Source: JBGSYJ01 sp041748075 (GTDB lineage Bacteria; Acidobacteriota; Thermoanaerobaculia; Gp7-AA8). From it: a DNA stretch of 64,000 nucleotides. Location of the stretch: the NCBI GenBank assembly GCA_041748075.1, contig JBGTDX010000039.1:1-64000 (forward strand), read 5' to 3'. This document shows positions 32,105 through 43,295 of the stretch, piece by piece. The notes below the pieces were generated by a model, which was given only the letters and a program-made list of their open reading frames with translations, ran no database searches and had not been told where the DNA came from. The translations under genes were made by a program, and so were the position numbers. Position 1 is the stretch's first letter, and every line of letters starts with the position of its first letter.

Positions 32105-33937
32105 ATGTGCGGAATCATCGGATATGTCGGGGCGCGTGATGTCGTCCCGGTCATCATGGATGGACTCAAGAAGCTGGAGTACCGGGGGTATGACAGTGCC
32201 GGGATTGCGGTGATCAACGGCGAGGGTGTGCGCATCGTCAGAGCTGAAGGGAAGTTGACGAATCTCGAGACGAAGCTCGAGACCGAGAAGCTTTCTGGAA
32301 ACTTCGGCATGGGACATACGCGCTGGGCAACCCACGGAAAACCCAACGAGAACAACGCGCACCCCCACCGGGACTGCAGCGGCAACATCGTGGTCATTCA
32401 CAACGGGATCATCGAGAACTTTCTCACGCTCAAACAACAGCTCCAGCGCGAGGGTCATGAATTCAAGACCGAGACAGACACCGAGGTCGTGGCGCACATG
32501 ATCGAATCGAAGATGAGCGCCGGGAAGTCATTCCGGGAAGCTGTGCCCGAGACTCTCAAGGAGCTCAACGGTCACTACGCTCTGGTGATCGTCTCTTCCC
32601 AGGAACCGGGCACGATCATCGCGGCGCGCGAAGGCCCTCCGCTCGTGGTCGGCGTCGGCGAGGACGAGAACATGGTCGCCTCCGACGTAACCCCTCTGCT
32701 CGCATACACACGGAATATCCTTTACCTCGAAGACGGCGAGTACGCGATCGTCGACGAGAAGAAAGTGGATATCTTCGACAGCTCCGACGCGTTGGTGAAA
32801 CGCGAGCCGAAACGGATCCTCTGGGATGCCGTCATGGCCGAAAAAGAAGGCTACAAGCACTACATGCTCAAGGAGATTCACGAGCAGCCACGAGCGGTGC
32901 GGGAGACGTTCAACGGCAGAATGTTCGAGGAGTCGGGAGAGATTTTCTTCAACGATCTCGCGTTCACTCCGGAGGAGTGGAAAAAGTTCAGCCGGATTCA
33001 CATTGTCGCGTGCGGCACATCCTGGCACGCCGGACTGGTGGGAAAGTTCCTGCTCGAGAGCGCAGGCGGCGTCTCGGTAGATGTCGATTACGGATCGGAG
33101 TATCGCTACCGGGATCCGATCGTCGACGAGAACACTCTCGTGATCGGCGTCACCCAGTCCGGCGAGACCGCGGACACCATTGCCGGCATGCAGGAAGCGA
33201 AGAAGAAGGGCGCCCGGATCATCACGATCTGCAACGTGATCGGCTCCGCAGCCACCCGGATGTCGGACGGCATCATCTACACGAATGCCGGCCCCGAGAT
33301 CGGAGTTGCATCGACCAAGGCATTCACCACGCAGCTCACCGCCTTCTACCTGCTCTCGCTCTACGTCCGGCAGCTGCTCGGACAAGACAAGGAGGACCTT
33401 CGCTTCGCGATGCACGAGCTGACGACGATTCCACACAAGATCGAGACGATCCTGAAGAAGGAAAAGCAGATCGAGGATCTCGCCCATCGATATTCGAAGG
33501 CGCAGGACTTCCTTTTCCTCGGACGCGGCGTGCACTATCCCATCGCCCTCGAAGGCGCACTCAAGCTCAAAGAGATTTCCTACATCCACGCGGAGGGATA
33601 TCCGGCGGGCGAGATGAAGCATGGTCCCATCGCACTCATCGACGAGAATCTGCCCGTCGTCGGCATCGTCACCCACAACCACGTCTACGACAAGGTCGTC
33701 TCCAACCTTCAGGAGGTCAAGGCCCGCGACGGCAAGCTCATCGTCATCTGCGACGAGGGGGACGAGGAGATGCGCGAATTTGCAGATGACATCATCGAGA
33801 TCCCGTGGGCCGTCGAAGCTCTGCAACCAATTCTCGCAGTCATTCCGATGCAGCTGCTCGCGTACTACATCGCACTTCGCCGGGGATGCGACGTGGACCA
33901 GCCCAGGAATCTCGCAAAGAGCGTGACGGTGGAGTAG
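32105..33937 (+). CDS. glmS: Glutamine-fructose-6-phosphate aminotransferase
   Basis: This 610-residue enzyme makes glucosamine-6-phosphate for peptidoglycan and lipopolysaccharide. The catalytic nucleophile Cys1 follows the Met (MCGIIGYVG), and the glutaminase domain (about 1-230) is followed by two SIS isomerase domains (about 280-450 and 460-600). Typical motifs include CGTSWHAGL and TQSGETADT, and the C-terminus ends in KSVTVE as in E. coli. AAAGGG is about 11 bases upstream. No glmS ribozyme is seen in the short leader; regulation is unknown. Confidence 0.98.
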   Translation: MCGIIGYVGARDVVPVIMDGLKKLEYRGYDSAGIAVINGEGVRIVRAEGKLTNLETKLETEKLSGNFGMGHTRWATHGKPNENNAHPHRDCSGNIVVIHNGIIENFLTLKQQLQREGHEFKTETDTEVVAHMIESKMSAGKSFREAVPETLKELNGHYALVIVSSQEPGTIIAAREGPPLVVGVGEDENMVASDVTPLLAYTRNILYLEDGEYAIVDEKKVDIFDSSDALVKREPKRILWDAVMAEKEGYKHYMLKEIHEQPRAVRETFNGRMFEESGEIFFNDLAFTPEEWKKFSRIHIVACGTSWHAGLVGKFLLESAGGVSVDVDYGSEYRYRDPIVDENTLVIGVTQSGETADTIAGMQEAKKKGARIITICNVIGSAATRMSDGIIYTNAGPEIGVASTKAFTTQLTAFYLLSLYVRQLLGQDKEDLRFAMHELTTIPHKIETILKKEKQIEDLAHRYSKAQDFLFLGRGVHYPIALEGALKLKEISYIHAEGYPAGEMKHGPIALIDENLPVVGIVTHNHVYDKVVSNLQEVKARDGKLIVICDEGDEEMREFADDIIEIPWAVEALQPILAVIPMQLLAYYIALRRGCDVDQPRNLAKSVTVE

Positions 33938-33946
33938 GGGCAAACA

Positions 33947-33972
33947 ATGTTCGGCCACTTCAGGATGACGCG
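33947..33972. repeat. Half-copy of dispersed repeat (ATGTTCGGCCACTT)
   Basis: ATGTTCGGCCACTT then CAGGATGAC. Both pieces also occur in the inverted repeats upstream of mnmA (35176-35361). Confidence 0.5.
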
Positions 33973-33983
33973 CTGATCCCCAA

Positions 33984-35111
33984 CTACCGTACGATCCAGC
34001 CCCCACCCAGACAGAGGTCGTCCTGGTAGAACACGACGGCCTGACCCGGCGCAACGGCACGCAATGGTGCGTGGAAGGTCACCTTCGCCGTATCGCTGCC
34101 GGTTGGCGTGACGAGCGCCGCAACCTCAGTCTGGCGGGAGCGAACACGAGCTGCGACCTCGACAGGCCCTGAGGGTGCTTCGCCCGAGATCCAGTGAACA
34201 CGCTGTGCGGAGAGCTCGATCCTGTCGAGCAGCTCCGCAGGACCGACTGTAACCCGCCTCGTGAGTGGGTTCACCTCCAGCACATACGTCCGCTCCGGAA
34301 AGCCTCCGGCCTGAAGACCGCGACGCTGGCCGACGGTGAAGTTGTAGTAGCCGGTGTGGTGGCCGACCACTTCTCCGGTGACATCGACAATCTCTCCGCC
34401 GGCTCTTTCTTCCGAGGCCGCGAGGATCAGCGGATCATCATCCGCTGCTCCAGCCGCGACGAGCTTGCGCGCTTCCGACTCGACGACCTTTGCATAGCCG
34501 TCTTTCTTCGGCACGAAGCAGATCTCGAACGACTCGCTCTTTTCGGCAACGGACAGCTCACCCTCGGCCGCAATGTCGCGAACCTCTCTCTTGGTCAGCT
34601 CACCGAGGGGAAAGATTGCGTCCGCGAGTTGCTCCTGCGTCAGCTCGAACAGAAAGTACGACTGGTCCTTCTCGCGGTCGACGGCCTTTCGCAACTCGAG
34701 CTTTCCGTCCGGCCCCTCTGCGATTCGCGCGTAGTGGCCCGTGGCAACCTTCTCCGCTCCCACGGAAAAAGCCTTCTCATGGAGAAGGGCAAACTTCACG
34801 TGCGTATTACAGAGCACGCACGGACTCGGAGTGTTGCCGTGAAGATAGCCTTTGACGAACGGTTTGACGACCATCTCCCGAAACTCGGATTCCAGATTCA
34901 GGATGAAGTGAGGGATCTCGAGCTTCCAGGCGACGCGGCGCGCATCCGTCAGGTCATCGATCGTGCAGCATCCGCCGTAGGTCGTGTCCGCATTCGTGAG
35001 GTTGTCGTACATCTGCATCGACAGACCGATCACGTCGTGGCCCTGCGACTTGAGGATCAGCGCGGCAGTCGAAGAGTCGACTCCGCCCGACATGGCGACG
35101 GCGATTTTCAT
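33984..35111 (-). CDS. mnmA: tRNA-specific 2-thiouridylase MnmA
   Basis: This 375-residue enzyme thiolates U34 in tRNA-Lys, -Glu and -Gln. The PP-loop AMSGGVDSS (about 6-14) binds ATP. The catalytic cysteines occur in CVLCN (about 97-101) and in SFEICFVPKK (about 195), and the C-terminal beta-barrel (about 280-375) ends with the typical FYQDDLCLGGGWI. The ATG at 35111 has no clear Shine-Dalgarno site. It lies between dispersed repeats on both sides. A CCTIDD segment is unusual but near the tRNA-binding loop. Confidence 0.97.
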   Translation of the reverse strand: MKIAVAMSGGVDSSTAALILKSQGHDVIGLSMQMYDNLTNADTTYGGCCTIDDLTDARRVAWKLEIPHFILNLESEFREMVVKPFVKGYLHGNTPSPCVLCNTHVKFALLHEKAFSVGAEKVATGHYARIAEGPDGKLELRKAVDREKDQSYFLFELTQEQLADAIFPLGELTKREVRDIAAEGELSVAEKSESFEICFVPKKDGYAKVVESEARKLVAAGAADDDPLILAASEERAGGEIVDVTGEVVGHHTGYYNFTVGQRRGLQAGGFPERTYVLEVNPLTRRVTVGPAELLDRIELSAQRVHWISGEAPSGPVEVAARVRSRQTEVAALVTPTGSDTAKVTFHAPLRAVAPGQAVVFYQDDLCLGGGWIVR

Positions 35112-35175
35112 ACTCAGAATCTAAGAAACTGGGCCGCGCTGAAATTCCGTCGTGGGGGTGAATAAGGGCTTGTCG

Positions 35176-35218
35176 GGGCCAAGTGGCCGAACATGCAATG
35201 CAATGTTCGGCTACTTTC
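35176..35218. repeat. Inverted repeat AAGTGGCCGAACAT / ATGTTCGGCTACTT
   Basis: Two 14-base arms with one mismatch surround GCAATGCA. One arm also occurs after glmS (33947-33960). Confidence 0.6.
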
Positions 35219-35281
35219 TGACGGCTCGTTCATTGTGGAGCTTCTAATGAACCTCTCCGACGGGGAGGGATGTAGAAACAC

Positions 35282-35361
35282 GTCATCCTGAGCGAAGCGA
35301 AGGATCTGCTGAAGAGGATCGAGCATCGCAAGCAGAGATCCTTCGCTTCGCTCAGGATGAC
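35282..35361. repeat. Long dispersed hairpin with CCTGAGCGAAGCGAAGGATC arms
   Basis: The left arm (35282-35310) and the right arm (35331-35361) are near-perfect reverse complements of about 29 bases, with two extra bases in the right arm and a 20-base loop. From general knowledge this is a widespread environmental-genome repeat found in Acidobacteriota and others; it is not an insertion sequence because it encodes nothing. Confidence 0.75.
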
Positions 35362-35492
35362 CTGGCCTCGCTCAGCATGACACGGTGGTTCATCACCCCT
35401 TCACCGGCGCCCCGCGCCGTTTGATTGCTCGTTATGACAAGCTCGTAAGTGAGCTCGCCACTTCTCGCCATCAATACGGTTGCGCCGTCTAC

Positions 35493-37760
<2,268 letters not shown>

Positions 37761-37895
37761 ACAGAGGACTCCGGTGGGTGGGTGGGACGCCGGTCGCAGT
37801 CAGACAGCATCCGCTCGAATTCTGACCGGCGCAGTCTATCACGCGAGCACTGTCAGGCTGATGAAGTACGCGCAGGCGACGAGTCCGGGAACGCG

Positions 37896-37921
37896 AAAGG
37901 CCGCGCTTGCGCGCGGCCTTT
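37896..37921. terminator. Strong bidirectional rho-independent terminator
   Basis: AAAGGCCGCGC and GCGCGGCCTTT form an 11-bp stem around TTGC with flanking T-runs on both strands (better on the plus strand). It follows the stop of secF at 37947 on the leftward strand and so ends the lolA-tgt-yajC-secD-secF cluster. Confidence 0.85.
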
Positions 37922-37946
37922 TTCGTTGGTAATCCTTCAGAGGGCT

Positions 37947-39161
37947 TCAGCCCTTGGCACTGCGCGGTGTCTTCGCATCGAGCACAGGAGCGTCGGTGCG
38001 GGGCGTCTCCATGCGTCGCCCCGACGAGCCGCTCGGCGACTTCGAAAACCAGCGATTCCATGCGAAAACCACCGAGGGTACGATCCACAATGTGGAAAGT
38101 GTACCGATGATCACACCTGCAAAGAGCAGCAGAGAGAAGTCATGGATGACCTCACCACCAAACAGGATCAGCGACAACAGAATCAGAAGCGTCGATCCGC
38201 CGGTGAGTATGGTTCGCGAGAGCGTCTGGTTCAGCGAGCGGTTCACCAGGTCCTCGAAATTCTCGCGCACTCTCGACTTCTTCACATTCTCGCGAACGCG
38301 GTCGTAGATGACGACCGTATCGTTGATCGAATAACCGATGATCATCAGGAATCCCGCGACGGTGATCAGCGAGAACTCGCCTCCAACCAGAACGAGAAAG
38401 GCGAACGCCATGAAAACGTCATGCACCAGCGCTACGATTGCCGCCACTCCGAAGCGGAGGTCGAAACGAACCGCGATGTAGATTCCCATCGCGAGAGTCG
38501 ACAGGGCGATTGCCCAAATCGCTTTGTTCTGCAGCTCGCGGCCCACTTGCGGACCGACGGTCTCCTGCCCCAGAACATTGAATTGACCAAGAAATGTATT
38601 GGACGCGAGAAGCTGGGCCGTTGCAGAAGAGAGTCCCGGGATGGAGGTGACCTCGCCGTAATTCCGGAACAACCCGAGCTCAGATCGCTTCGTGATGATC
38701 GACTGCGCGAGCTCATAGTAGTAATTATGTGCGGCGGGTGTCGTTCCCCGTTTGTCGGGATCTTCGGACTTCATCAACTCGGCGATCGCCGCTCGTCCCT
38801 GGAAGTTCAGATCCAGCTTCTGAGCCGCTTCCGGATTCATCGAGGTGTGGAGCGACTGCACGACCTGGCCGGCGTAGTCGCCCTCCTGCTGGAGTCTGGG
38901 AAGCCGGATCAGGACCGAGTTGTCCTCGACCCGTCCGTACCGCTGGATCGTCGCCGAAGGCAGCGCCGAGCGCAATTGGTCGAGCGGCACCGCATCCTGG
39001 AACCGAAGCACGACGTTGGCGCCACCCGAGAAGTCGATCCCGACATTGAGCCCTCGAACCGCGAACCATCCGAATCCGATGACGGTGAAGAGCAACGTGA
39101 AGGCGAGCACGTAGTAGCGCCACCTCAGAAAGTCGATTCGCGTGTTTGTGAAAATTTCCAT
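37947..39161 (-). CDS. secF: Protein translocase subunit SecF
   Basis: This 404-residue inner-membrane protein has six transmembrane helices: the first at about 14-34, the others from about 225 to 380. Between them is the periplasmic P1 domain. Characteristic blocks are GLNVGIDFSGGANV (about 31-44) and the FMIIGYSINDTVVIYDR motif that defines SecF. With SecD it uses proton flow to pull proteins outward during Sec export. It is 16 bp downstream of secD, reads leftward and is followed by a strong terminator. The last 25 residues are basic. Confidence 0.96.
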   Translation of the reverse strand: MEIFTNTRIDFLRWRYYVLAFTLLFTVIGFGWFAVRGLNVGIDFSGGANVVLRFQDAVPLDQLRSALPSATIQRYGRVEDNSVLIRLPRLQQEGDYAGQVVQSLHTSMNPEAAQKLDLNFQGRAAIAELMKSEDPDKRGTTPAAHNYYYELAQSIITKRSELGLFRNYGEVTSIPGLSSATAQLLASNTFLGQFNVLGQETVGPQVGRELQNKAIWAIALSTLAMGIYIAVRFDLRFGVAAIVALVHDVFMAFAFLVLVGGEFSLITVAGFLMIIGYSINDTVVIYDRVRENVKKSRVRENFEDLVNRSLNQTLSRTILTGGSTLLILLSLILFGGEVIHDFSLLLFAGVIIGTLSTLWIVPSVVFAWNRWFSKSPSGSSGRRMETPRTDAPVLDAKTPRSAKG

Positions 39162-39177
39162 TGTCTTCTCCTCGCCC

Positions 39178-40746
39178 TCAGATGCTCATTTTCGCCACGG
39201 GGCGATTGGTGCGGTTGTAGACCAGCTCGAAGATCACGCGCGAAACGAAGAACGCCGTGAAAAGCGAAGCCGTGAGTCCGATCAGCAGCGTCACGGCAAA
39301 GCCCTTGACCGGGCCGGTGCCGAACTGGAACAGAAACAGCGCCGCAATCATGGTCGTCAGGTTGGTATCGATGACCGTTCCGAATGCCAGTGAGAAGCCC
39401 GTTTCGATCGAAGCACGAACTCCCTTTCCGGATCGAAGCTCTTCGCGAATCCGCTCGAACACCAGCACGTTCGAGTCGATCGCCATTCCAAGCGTGAGGA
39501 TGATCCCGGCGATTCCAGGAAGAGTCAGAGTCGCCTGGAAGTACGACATCATTCCCAGGAGGATCAAGAGGTTGAGCAGAAGTGCGATGATCGCGTTGAG
39601 TCCGGCTCCCCGGTAATAGAGGAGCACCGCAACGACCATCAACATGAATCCGATGACCGAAGCCGTGACCCCCGCCCGGATCGAGTCCATGCCCAGGGAT
39701 GGGCCCACGGTCCTCTCCTCGAGCGTCGTGAGCGAGGCCGGCAGTGAACCGCTCCGTAGAATCAGGGCAAGATCCGCTGCCTCCTGCGGGGTGAAGTTCC
39801 CTTCGATGACGCCCTCGCCGTCGATGCGACTATTGATCACGGGCGCAGACTGCACCCTGTTATCCAGCACGATCGCAAGCTGCCTGCCGACGTTGGATCC
39901 GGTCAGGTCCCCGAACTTGGTCGACCCGTCCGGGGTCATCGAGAACCCGATGGTCGAGCCACCCATCTCCCCCTTCTGAACCCGCGCGGACTTCAGATCG
40001 CGACCGGTCACCGGAATGGTCTTCCGGACCGCGTAATACTGAACGCCCGTCTCCCTGCCAAACGTGTCGAGAAGCCGTCCAGGCAGTACGTCCACGTCGT
40101 CGGCCGTTACGCCCGCCGGGAGAGTTACTCCCTCCGCGGTCATGGCGCTGCCGCCCTCGACGAGCCGGAACTGCAGCTGCGCCGTCGTCCGGATGATCTC
40201 CTTGACCCGTACGGGGTCGTCGACTCCCGGAAGCTGAATGACGATACGGTCCCTGCCACCACCTCTGGTAATGATGGGCTCCGTGACGCCGAGCGCGTCT
40301 ACGCGGTTGCGAATCGTCTCGATCGCCTGAAGAACCGTCTGTTCTTCGATCTGAGTCATCGCCGCGGCGCCGAGCTGAAACGTCAGCCCGCCAGGGGCTG
40401 AGGAGATTTCGAACATCCCGAGCCAGTCGCGCCCGATCTTTTCGTACTCCGTGGTATTCACGCCCGGCGGAGGTGTGAGCGAGAAGGCCCGGTCCGACGC
40501 GCGGCGGACTTCAGGAACCGGCAACTGCAGCCTTTTCGCCTGCGATTTGAGAGATTCCATCGCCTGGTCGACCTCAGCCCGGAGGGCATCGACTGTGTTC
40601 ACCTGCATGACCAGGTGTGTGCCGCCTTTGAGATCGAGACCGAGGGGAATCCTCTCGGGATTTGACTTGGTCGGGATGATCGCAGCAGTGAAGGTGATGA
40701 TCACCGCCAGAATCAGCGCCAGCTTCCACCACATGTTCTTACGCAA
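39178..40746 (-). CDS. secD: Protein translocase subunit SecD
   Basis: The protein has about 522 residues. A TTG at 40746 is preceded six bases earlier by GGAGG; ATG 40734 (MWWKLAL) is an alternative, and a longer frame overlapping yajC is unlikely. It has one N-terminal helix, the P1 domain with GLDLKGGTHLVMQV, and five C-terminal helices with the SecD blocks (LTLGMAIDSNVLVFERIREE; FLFQFGTGPVKGFAVTL). It cooperates with SecF and YajC at the SecYEG channel. The gene follows yajC by about 22 bp. Confidence 0.95.
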   Translation of the reverse strand: MRKNMWWKLALILAVIITFTAAIIPTKSNPERIPLGLDLKGGTHLVMQVNTVDALRAEVDQAMESLKSQAKRLQLPVPEVRRASDRAFSLTPPPGVNTTEYEKIGRDWLGMFEISSAPGGLTFQLGAAAMTQIEEQTVLQAIETIRNRVDALGVTEPIITRGGGRDRIVIQLPGVDDPVRVKEIIRTTAQLQFRLVEGGSAMTAEGVTLPAGVTADDVDVLPGRLLDTFGRETGVQYYAVRKTIPVTGRDLKSARVQKGEMGGSTIGFSMTPDGSTKFGDLTGSNVGRQLAIVLDNRVQSAPVINSRIDGEGVIEGNFTPQEAADLALILRSGSLPASLTTLEERTVGPSLGMDSIRAGVTASVIGFMLMVVAVLLYYRGAGLNAIIALLLNLLILLGMMSYFQATLTLPGIAGIILTLGMAIDSNVLVFERIREELRSGKGVRASIETGFSLAFGTVIDTNLTTMIAALFLFQFGTGPVKGFAVTLLIGLTASLFTAFFVSRVIFELVYNRTNRPVAKMSI

Positions 40747-40768
40747 AAGAGTCCTCCGGAGGCGGCTG

Positions 40769-41083
40769 TCAGTCCGCCGATGATTCACCATTGATTGTGT
40801 TGACGATCGCCGAGCGCAGTACCTTCACCTTCACGTTTTCAGCGATCTTGAGGTGAACGATATCGCTCTCAACCCCCTGAATGGTCCCGTAGATTCCGCC
40901 TGAGGTCACCACCCGGTCTCCCTTCTTGAGAGCGGCCAGCATTTCCTGCGTCTTCCGTCGCTGTTTGTTTGCAGGAGCGATCACCATGAAATAGAAGATC
41001 GCCACGATGGCGATGATGGGCAGAAAGTTGAAAATCAGACCCTCGATCCCTCCCGCCTGCAGAAGAGCGATTGCTGTCGTCAT
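40769..41083 (-). CDS. yajC: Preprotein translocase accessory protein YajC
   Basis: This 104-residue protein has one membrane helix (about 15-35; FNFLPIIAIVAIFYFMVIAP) and the cytoplasmic PANKQRRKTQEMLAALKKGDRVVTSGG block typical of YajC. It binds SecDF. AAAGGA is just upstream of the ATG. The order tgt-yajC-secD-secF is conserved in many bacteria. It lies 164 bp after tgt. Confidence 0.96.
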   Translation of the reverse strand: MTTAIALLQAGGIEGLIFNFLPIIAIVAIFYFMVIAPANKQRRKTQEMLAALKKGDRVVTSGGIYGTIQGVESDIVHLKIAENVKVKVLRSAIVNTINGESSAD

Positions 41084-41247
41084 GTGGGCATTCCTTTCCG
41101 GAGGTGCAATCCGTCGTATGGATCCGTGATGCGCTGCGCGTGGTGCCGTCCTGAAGCCTCTGCACTCATTTCAAACGACCCGAAGCGTCGGAACTGTAAT
41201 CTCCGTTCCGGGATTTCTTCGCTCGCCTCGGCGATGAGGGCTTGCCT
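41084..41247. other. Non-coding gap between tgt and yajC
   Basis: These 164 bp show no supported gene or strong hairpin. They may contain a promoter for yajC-secDF; none could be defined. Confidence 0.4.
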
Positions 41248-42369
41248 TCACGGCTGATCTGTCTCGTTGTCCCTGCTCCGCGCGAGGAACTCTTCGCGGA
41301 ACGAGTCGAACGCGTTGGACGCGACAGAATGTCGAATTCGACGCATCAAGTCAAGGTAATACCAGAGGTTATGGATCGTGTTGTAGACCGCTGCGGCTAT
41401 CTCACCGGTCATGTGAAGGTGGCGCAGGTACGCCCGCGACACGGTTCCGCAGGTAGGGCAGCTGCATTCGGGATCCAGAGCAGACTCATCGGCGCGATAG
41501 CGTGCATTTCGGATCGAGATACGGCCCTGGCTCGTGAAGAGCGACCCGTTCCGGGCATTTCTAGTGGGCATGACGCAGTCGAACATATCCACCCCAGCCG
41601 CGACGCCTTCGACCAGATCCTCGGGAGTTCCAACGCCCATGAGATAGCGAGGGCGCTCCACAGGCAGGAGCGGAGCGACCATCCGGACCGTGTCGAGCAT
41701 CTGCTCCTTCGGCTCCCCCACACTCAGCCCTCCGATCGCCACGCCATCGAACGGCATCGCCGAGATTTCCTCGACGCTCCGGCGGCGGAGGTGCGGAAAT
41801 ACTCCACCCTGCACGATGCCGAAAAGGGCGGTCGACCCGCGCCGGGCATCGAGCGAGCGGCGAGCCCAGCGATGGGTCATTTTCATCGACTTCTCGACGG
41901 CCGACTCTTCAAGGCCTGCCGCCGGACACTCGTCGAAGGCCATCGCAATATCGACTCCCATGTGGCACTGAATGGAGATCGACTCCTCAGGGGAGAGAAA
42001 ATATCGCGTTCCATCAATGTGACTCTGGAACTCGACGCCTTCCTCACGGATCTTTCGAATCGACGAGAGAGAGAAGACCTGAAACCCTCCGGAATCCGAA
42101 AGGATCGGACGATCCCAGGACATGAACCGGTGCACTCCGCCCAACTCGGCGAGCAACTCGATTCCTGGCCGGAGCATGAGATGGTAGGTATTGCAGAGAA
42201 TGATCTCCGGGCCGAGCTGATTCAGCTGGTCCACGGTAATGCCTTTGACCGCCGCAACGGTACCCACCGGCATGAAAACGGGTGTCTGAATCGTTCCGCG
42301 CGCGGTGATGAGCTCGCCACGGCGGGCCTCGCCATCCCTGGCAGTGACGCCGAACTGAATACGATCCAT
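41248..42369 (-). CDS. tgt: tRNA-guanine transglycosylase
   Basis: This 373-residue enzyme replaces guanine-34 with preQ1 in GUN-anticodon tRNAs. The nucleophile and binding sites are present: SDSGGFQVFSL (Asp, about 89), GVDIAMAFDECP, GIVQGGV and FDCVMPTRNARNG (catalytic Asp region). The zinc site CSCPTCGTVSRAYLRH, with the closing His, is complete. The start is ATG 42369 (MDRIQFGV); the open frame upstream runs through an inverted heptamer repeat and is not coding. It follows lolA by about 138 bp and precedes yajC. Confidence 0.97.
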   Translation of the reverse strand: MDRIQFGVTARDGEARRGELITARGTIQTPVFMPVGTVAAVKGITVDQLNQLGPEIILCNTYHLMLRPGIELLAELGGVHRFMSWDRPILSDSGGFQVFSLSSIRKIREEGVEFQSHIDGTRYFLSPEESISIQCHMGVDIAMAFDECPAAGLEESAVEKSMKMTHRWARRSLDARRGSTALFGIVQGGVFPHLRRRSVEEISAMPFDGVAIGGLSVGEPKEQMLDTVRMVAPLLPVERPRYLMGVGTPEDLVEGVAAGVDMFDCVMPTRNARNGSLFTSQGRISIRNARYRADESALDPECSCPTCGTVSRAYLRHLHMTGEIAAAVYNTIHNLWYYLDLMRRIRHSVASNAFDSFREEFLARSRDNETDQP

Positions 42370-42381
42370 GACGAGTAAGTA

Positions 42382-42501
42382 AGTTCTGAGTTGTGAGTTG
42401 TGAGTTGTGAGTTCTGAGTGGACCCGCGCAGCCGGTAAGTTGAGTTCCCGAGTGATTTGTCGCTGATCCACTCACAACTCAGAACTCACAACTCACAACT
42501 C
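42382..42501. repeat. Inverted heptamer repeat, GAGTTNT type, between lolA and tgt
   Basis: The left arm (42382-42419) has TTCTGAG/TTGTGAG units; the right arm (42471-42501) has CTCACAA/CTCAGAA units; the loop is about 50 bases. The same units as at 4730 and 6420. In the leftward transcript it would sit between lolA and tgt. Confidence 0.75.
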
Positions 42502-42507
42502 GTCAGG

Positions 42508-43188
42508 TTAGTTGAGTTTCATCTGCTCCACTTTGACGTTCGCCGGAAGTCTGAGGACGAAGCGGGAGGCAGGCACGGGGGCGTTGACCTTGATGTTGGA
42601 GAATTCGTAGCGGGTCGAGTTGCCGTTGCCCTCCACGTACTCGAACTGCGAGGTCAGATAGGTCTTCTTATCGATCCAGATACGGATCTGACGCACCTGA
42701 CGAGCCAGCGCTTTGGTCTTGGGCTGGAGCTCGAGCCGGTAGAAAGACTCGTTCTTCGGATCGACGAATCGAAAGTTGAAGTACTTACCGAGCTCGTCGA
42801 TGGCACCGGCGGCACCGAGGTACTTAAAGATCCGATCCTCGAAGCGCTTGACCTCCATCTTCTCAGCTTTCGCGAGCGTGGGGTAGTAGGTCGTGAGCCA
42901 GCCGTCGGCGATCAGCATCGTCACGGGCCGTGGCTGGTCGTACACCCAGAGAACCTTGTTCGGGGCACTGAACAGAAACGTTCCCGCCGAGACTTCCGTC
43001 TTCGCGAGCAGACCATGAGCCTTTTCCTGTTTGAAATCGGCAGTCAGCGTGCGGGTCGCCTTCTGCTGGGCGGAAACTTTCCTGACCACGCTGTCGAGGG
43101 TCACGGGGGCCGAGGGCGCGGCCTCGAGGCTCAAAGAGACGGAGAGCAGAATCGTGAAGGCCGGAAGCAGAATCCGTCGCAGATGCAT
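42508..43188 (-). CDS. lolA: Outer-membrane lipoprotein carrier protein LolA
   Basis: This 226-residue periplasmic protein has a signal peptide (about 1-23) and the LolA beta-barrel half-fold: TLTADFKQEKAHGL, GTFLFSAPNKVLWVYDQP and ADGWLTTYYPTLAKAEK are characteristic. It carries lipoproteins from the inner to the outer membrane. No LolB is adjacent. The start at 43188 has no strong Shine-Dalgarno site. It shares a divergent gap with the DUF4412-type gene and is followed by tgt after a hairpin. Confidence 0.92.
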   Translation of the reverse strand: MHLRRILLPAFTILLSVSLSLEAAPSAPVTLDSVVRKVSAQQKATRTLTADFKQEKAHGLLAKTEVSAGTFLFSAPNKVLWVYDQPRPVTMLIADGWLTTYYPTLAKAEKMEVKRFEDRIFKYLGAAGAIDELGKYFNFRFVDPKNESFYRLELQPKTKALARQVRQIRIWIDKKTYLTSQFEYVEGNGNSTRYEFSNIKVNAPVPASRFVLRLPANVKVEQMKLN

Positions 43189-43295
43189 GGCGTCGGCAAC
43201 ATCCTGCCACTCTGCGAATATTTCGCCGGAGCGTCAGAGCCATAATAAAATCACAATAAGCATGTATACTTTCCATCAAACTCACGAGGACAAAT

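Larger units (their letters stand above)
35112..35492. other. Repeat-filled gap between mnmA and maeB
   Basis: No supported gene occurs in these 381 bp. They hold two inverted repeats (35176-35218 and 35282-35361) and a partial copy, CTCGCTCAGCATGAC (about 35367-35381). From 35390 to 35492 nothing is recognised apart from ordinary 3'-flanking sequence of maeB. Confidence 0.6.

Noticed and set aside
32528..34060. Long leftward open frame opposite glmS
   Set aside because: It is a shadow of glmS and has no ribosome-binding site or family motif.
42370..42471. Extended N-terminus of Tgt
   Set aside because: The extra 34 codons are the reverse complement of a heptamer hairpin and absent from the Tgt family.
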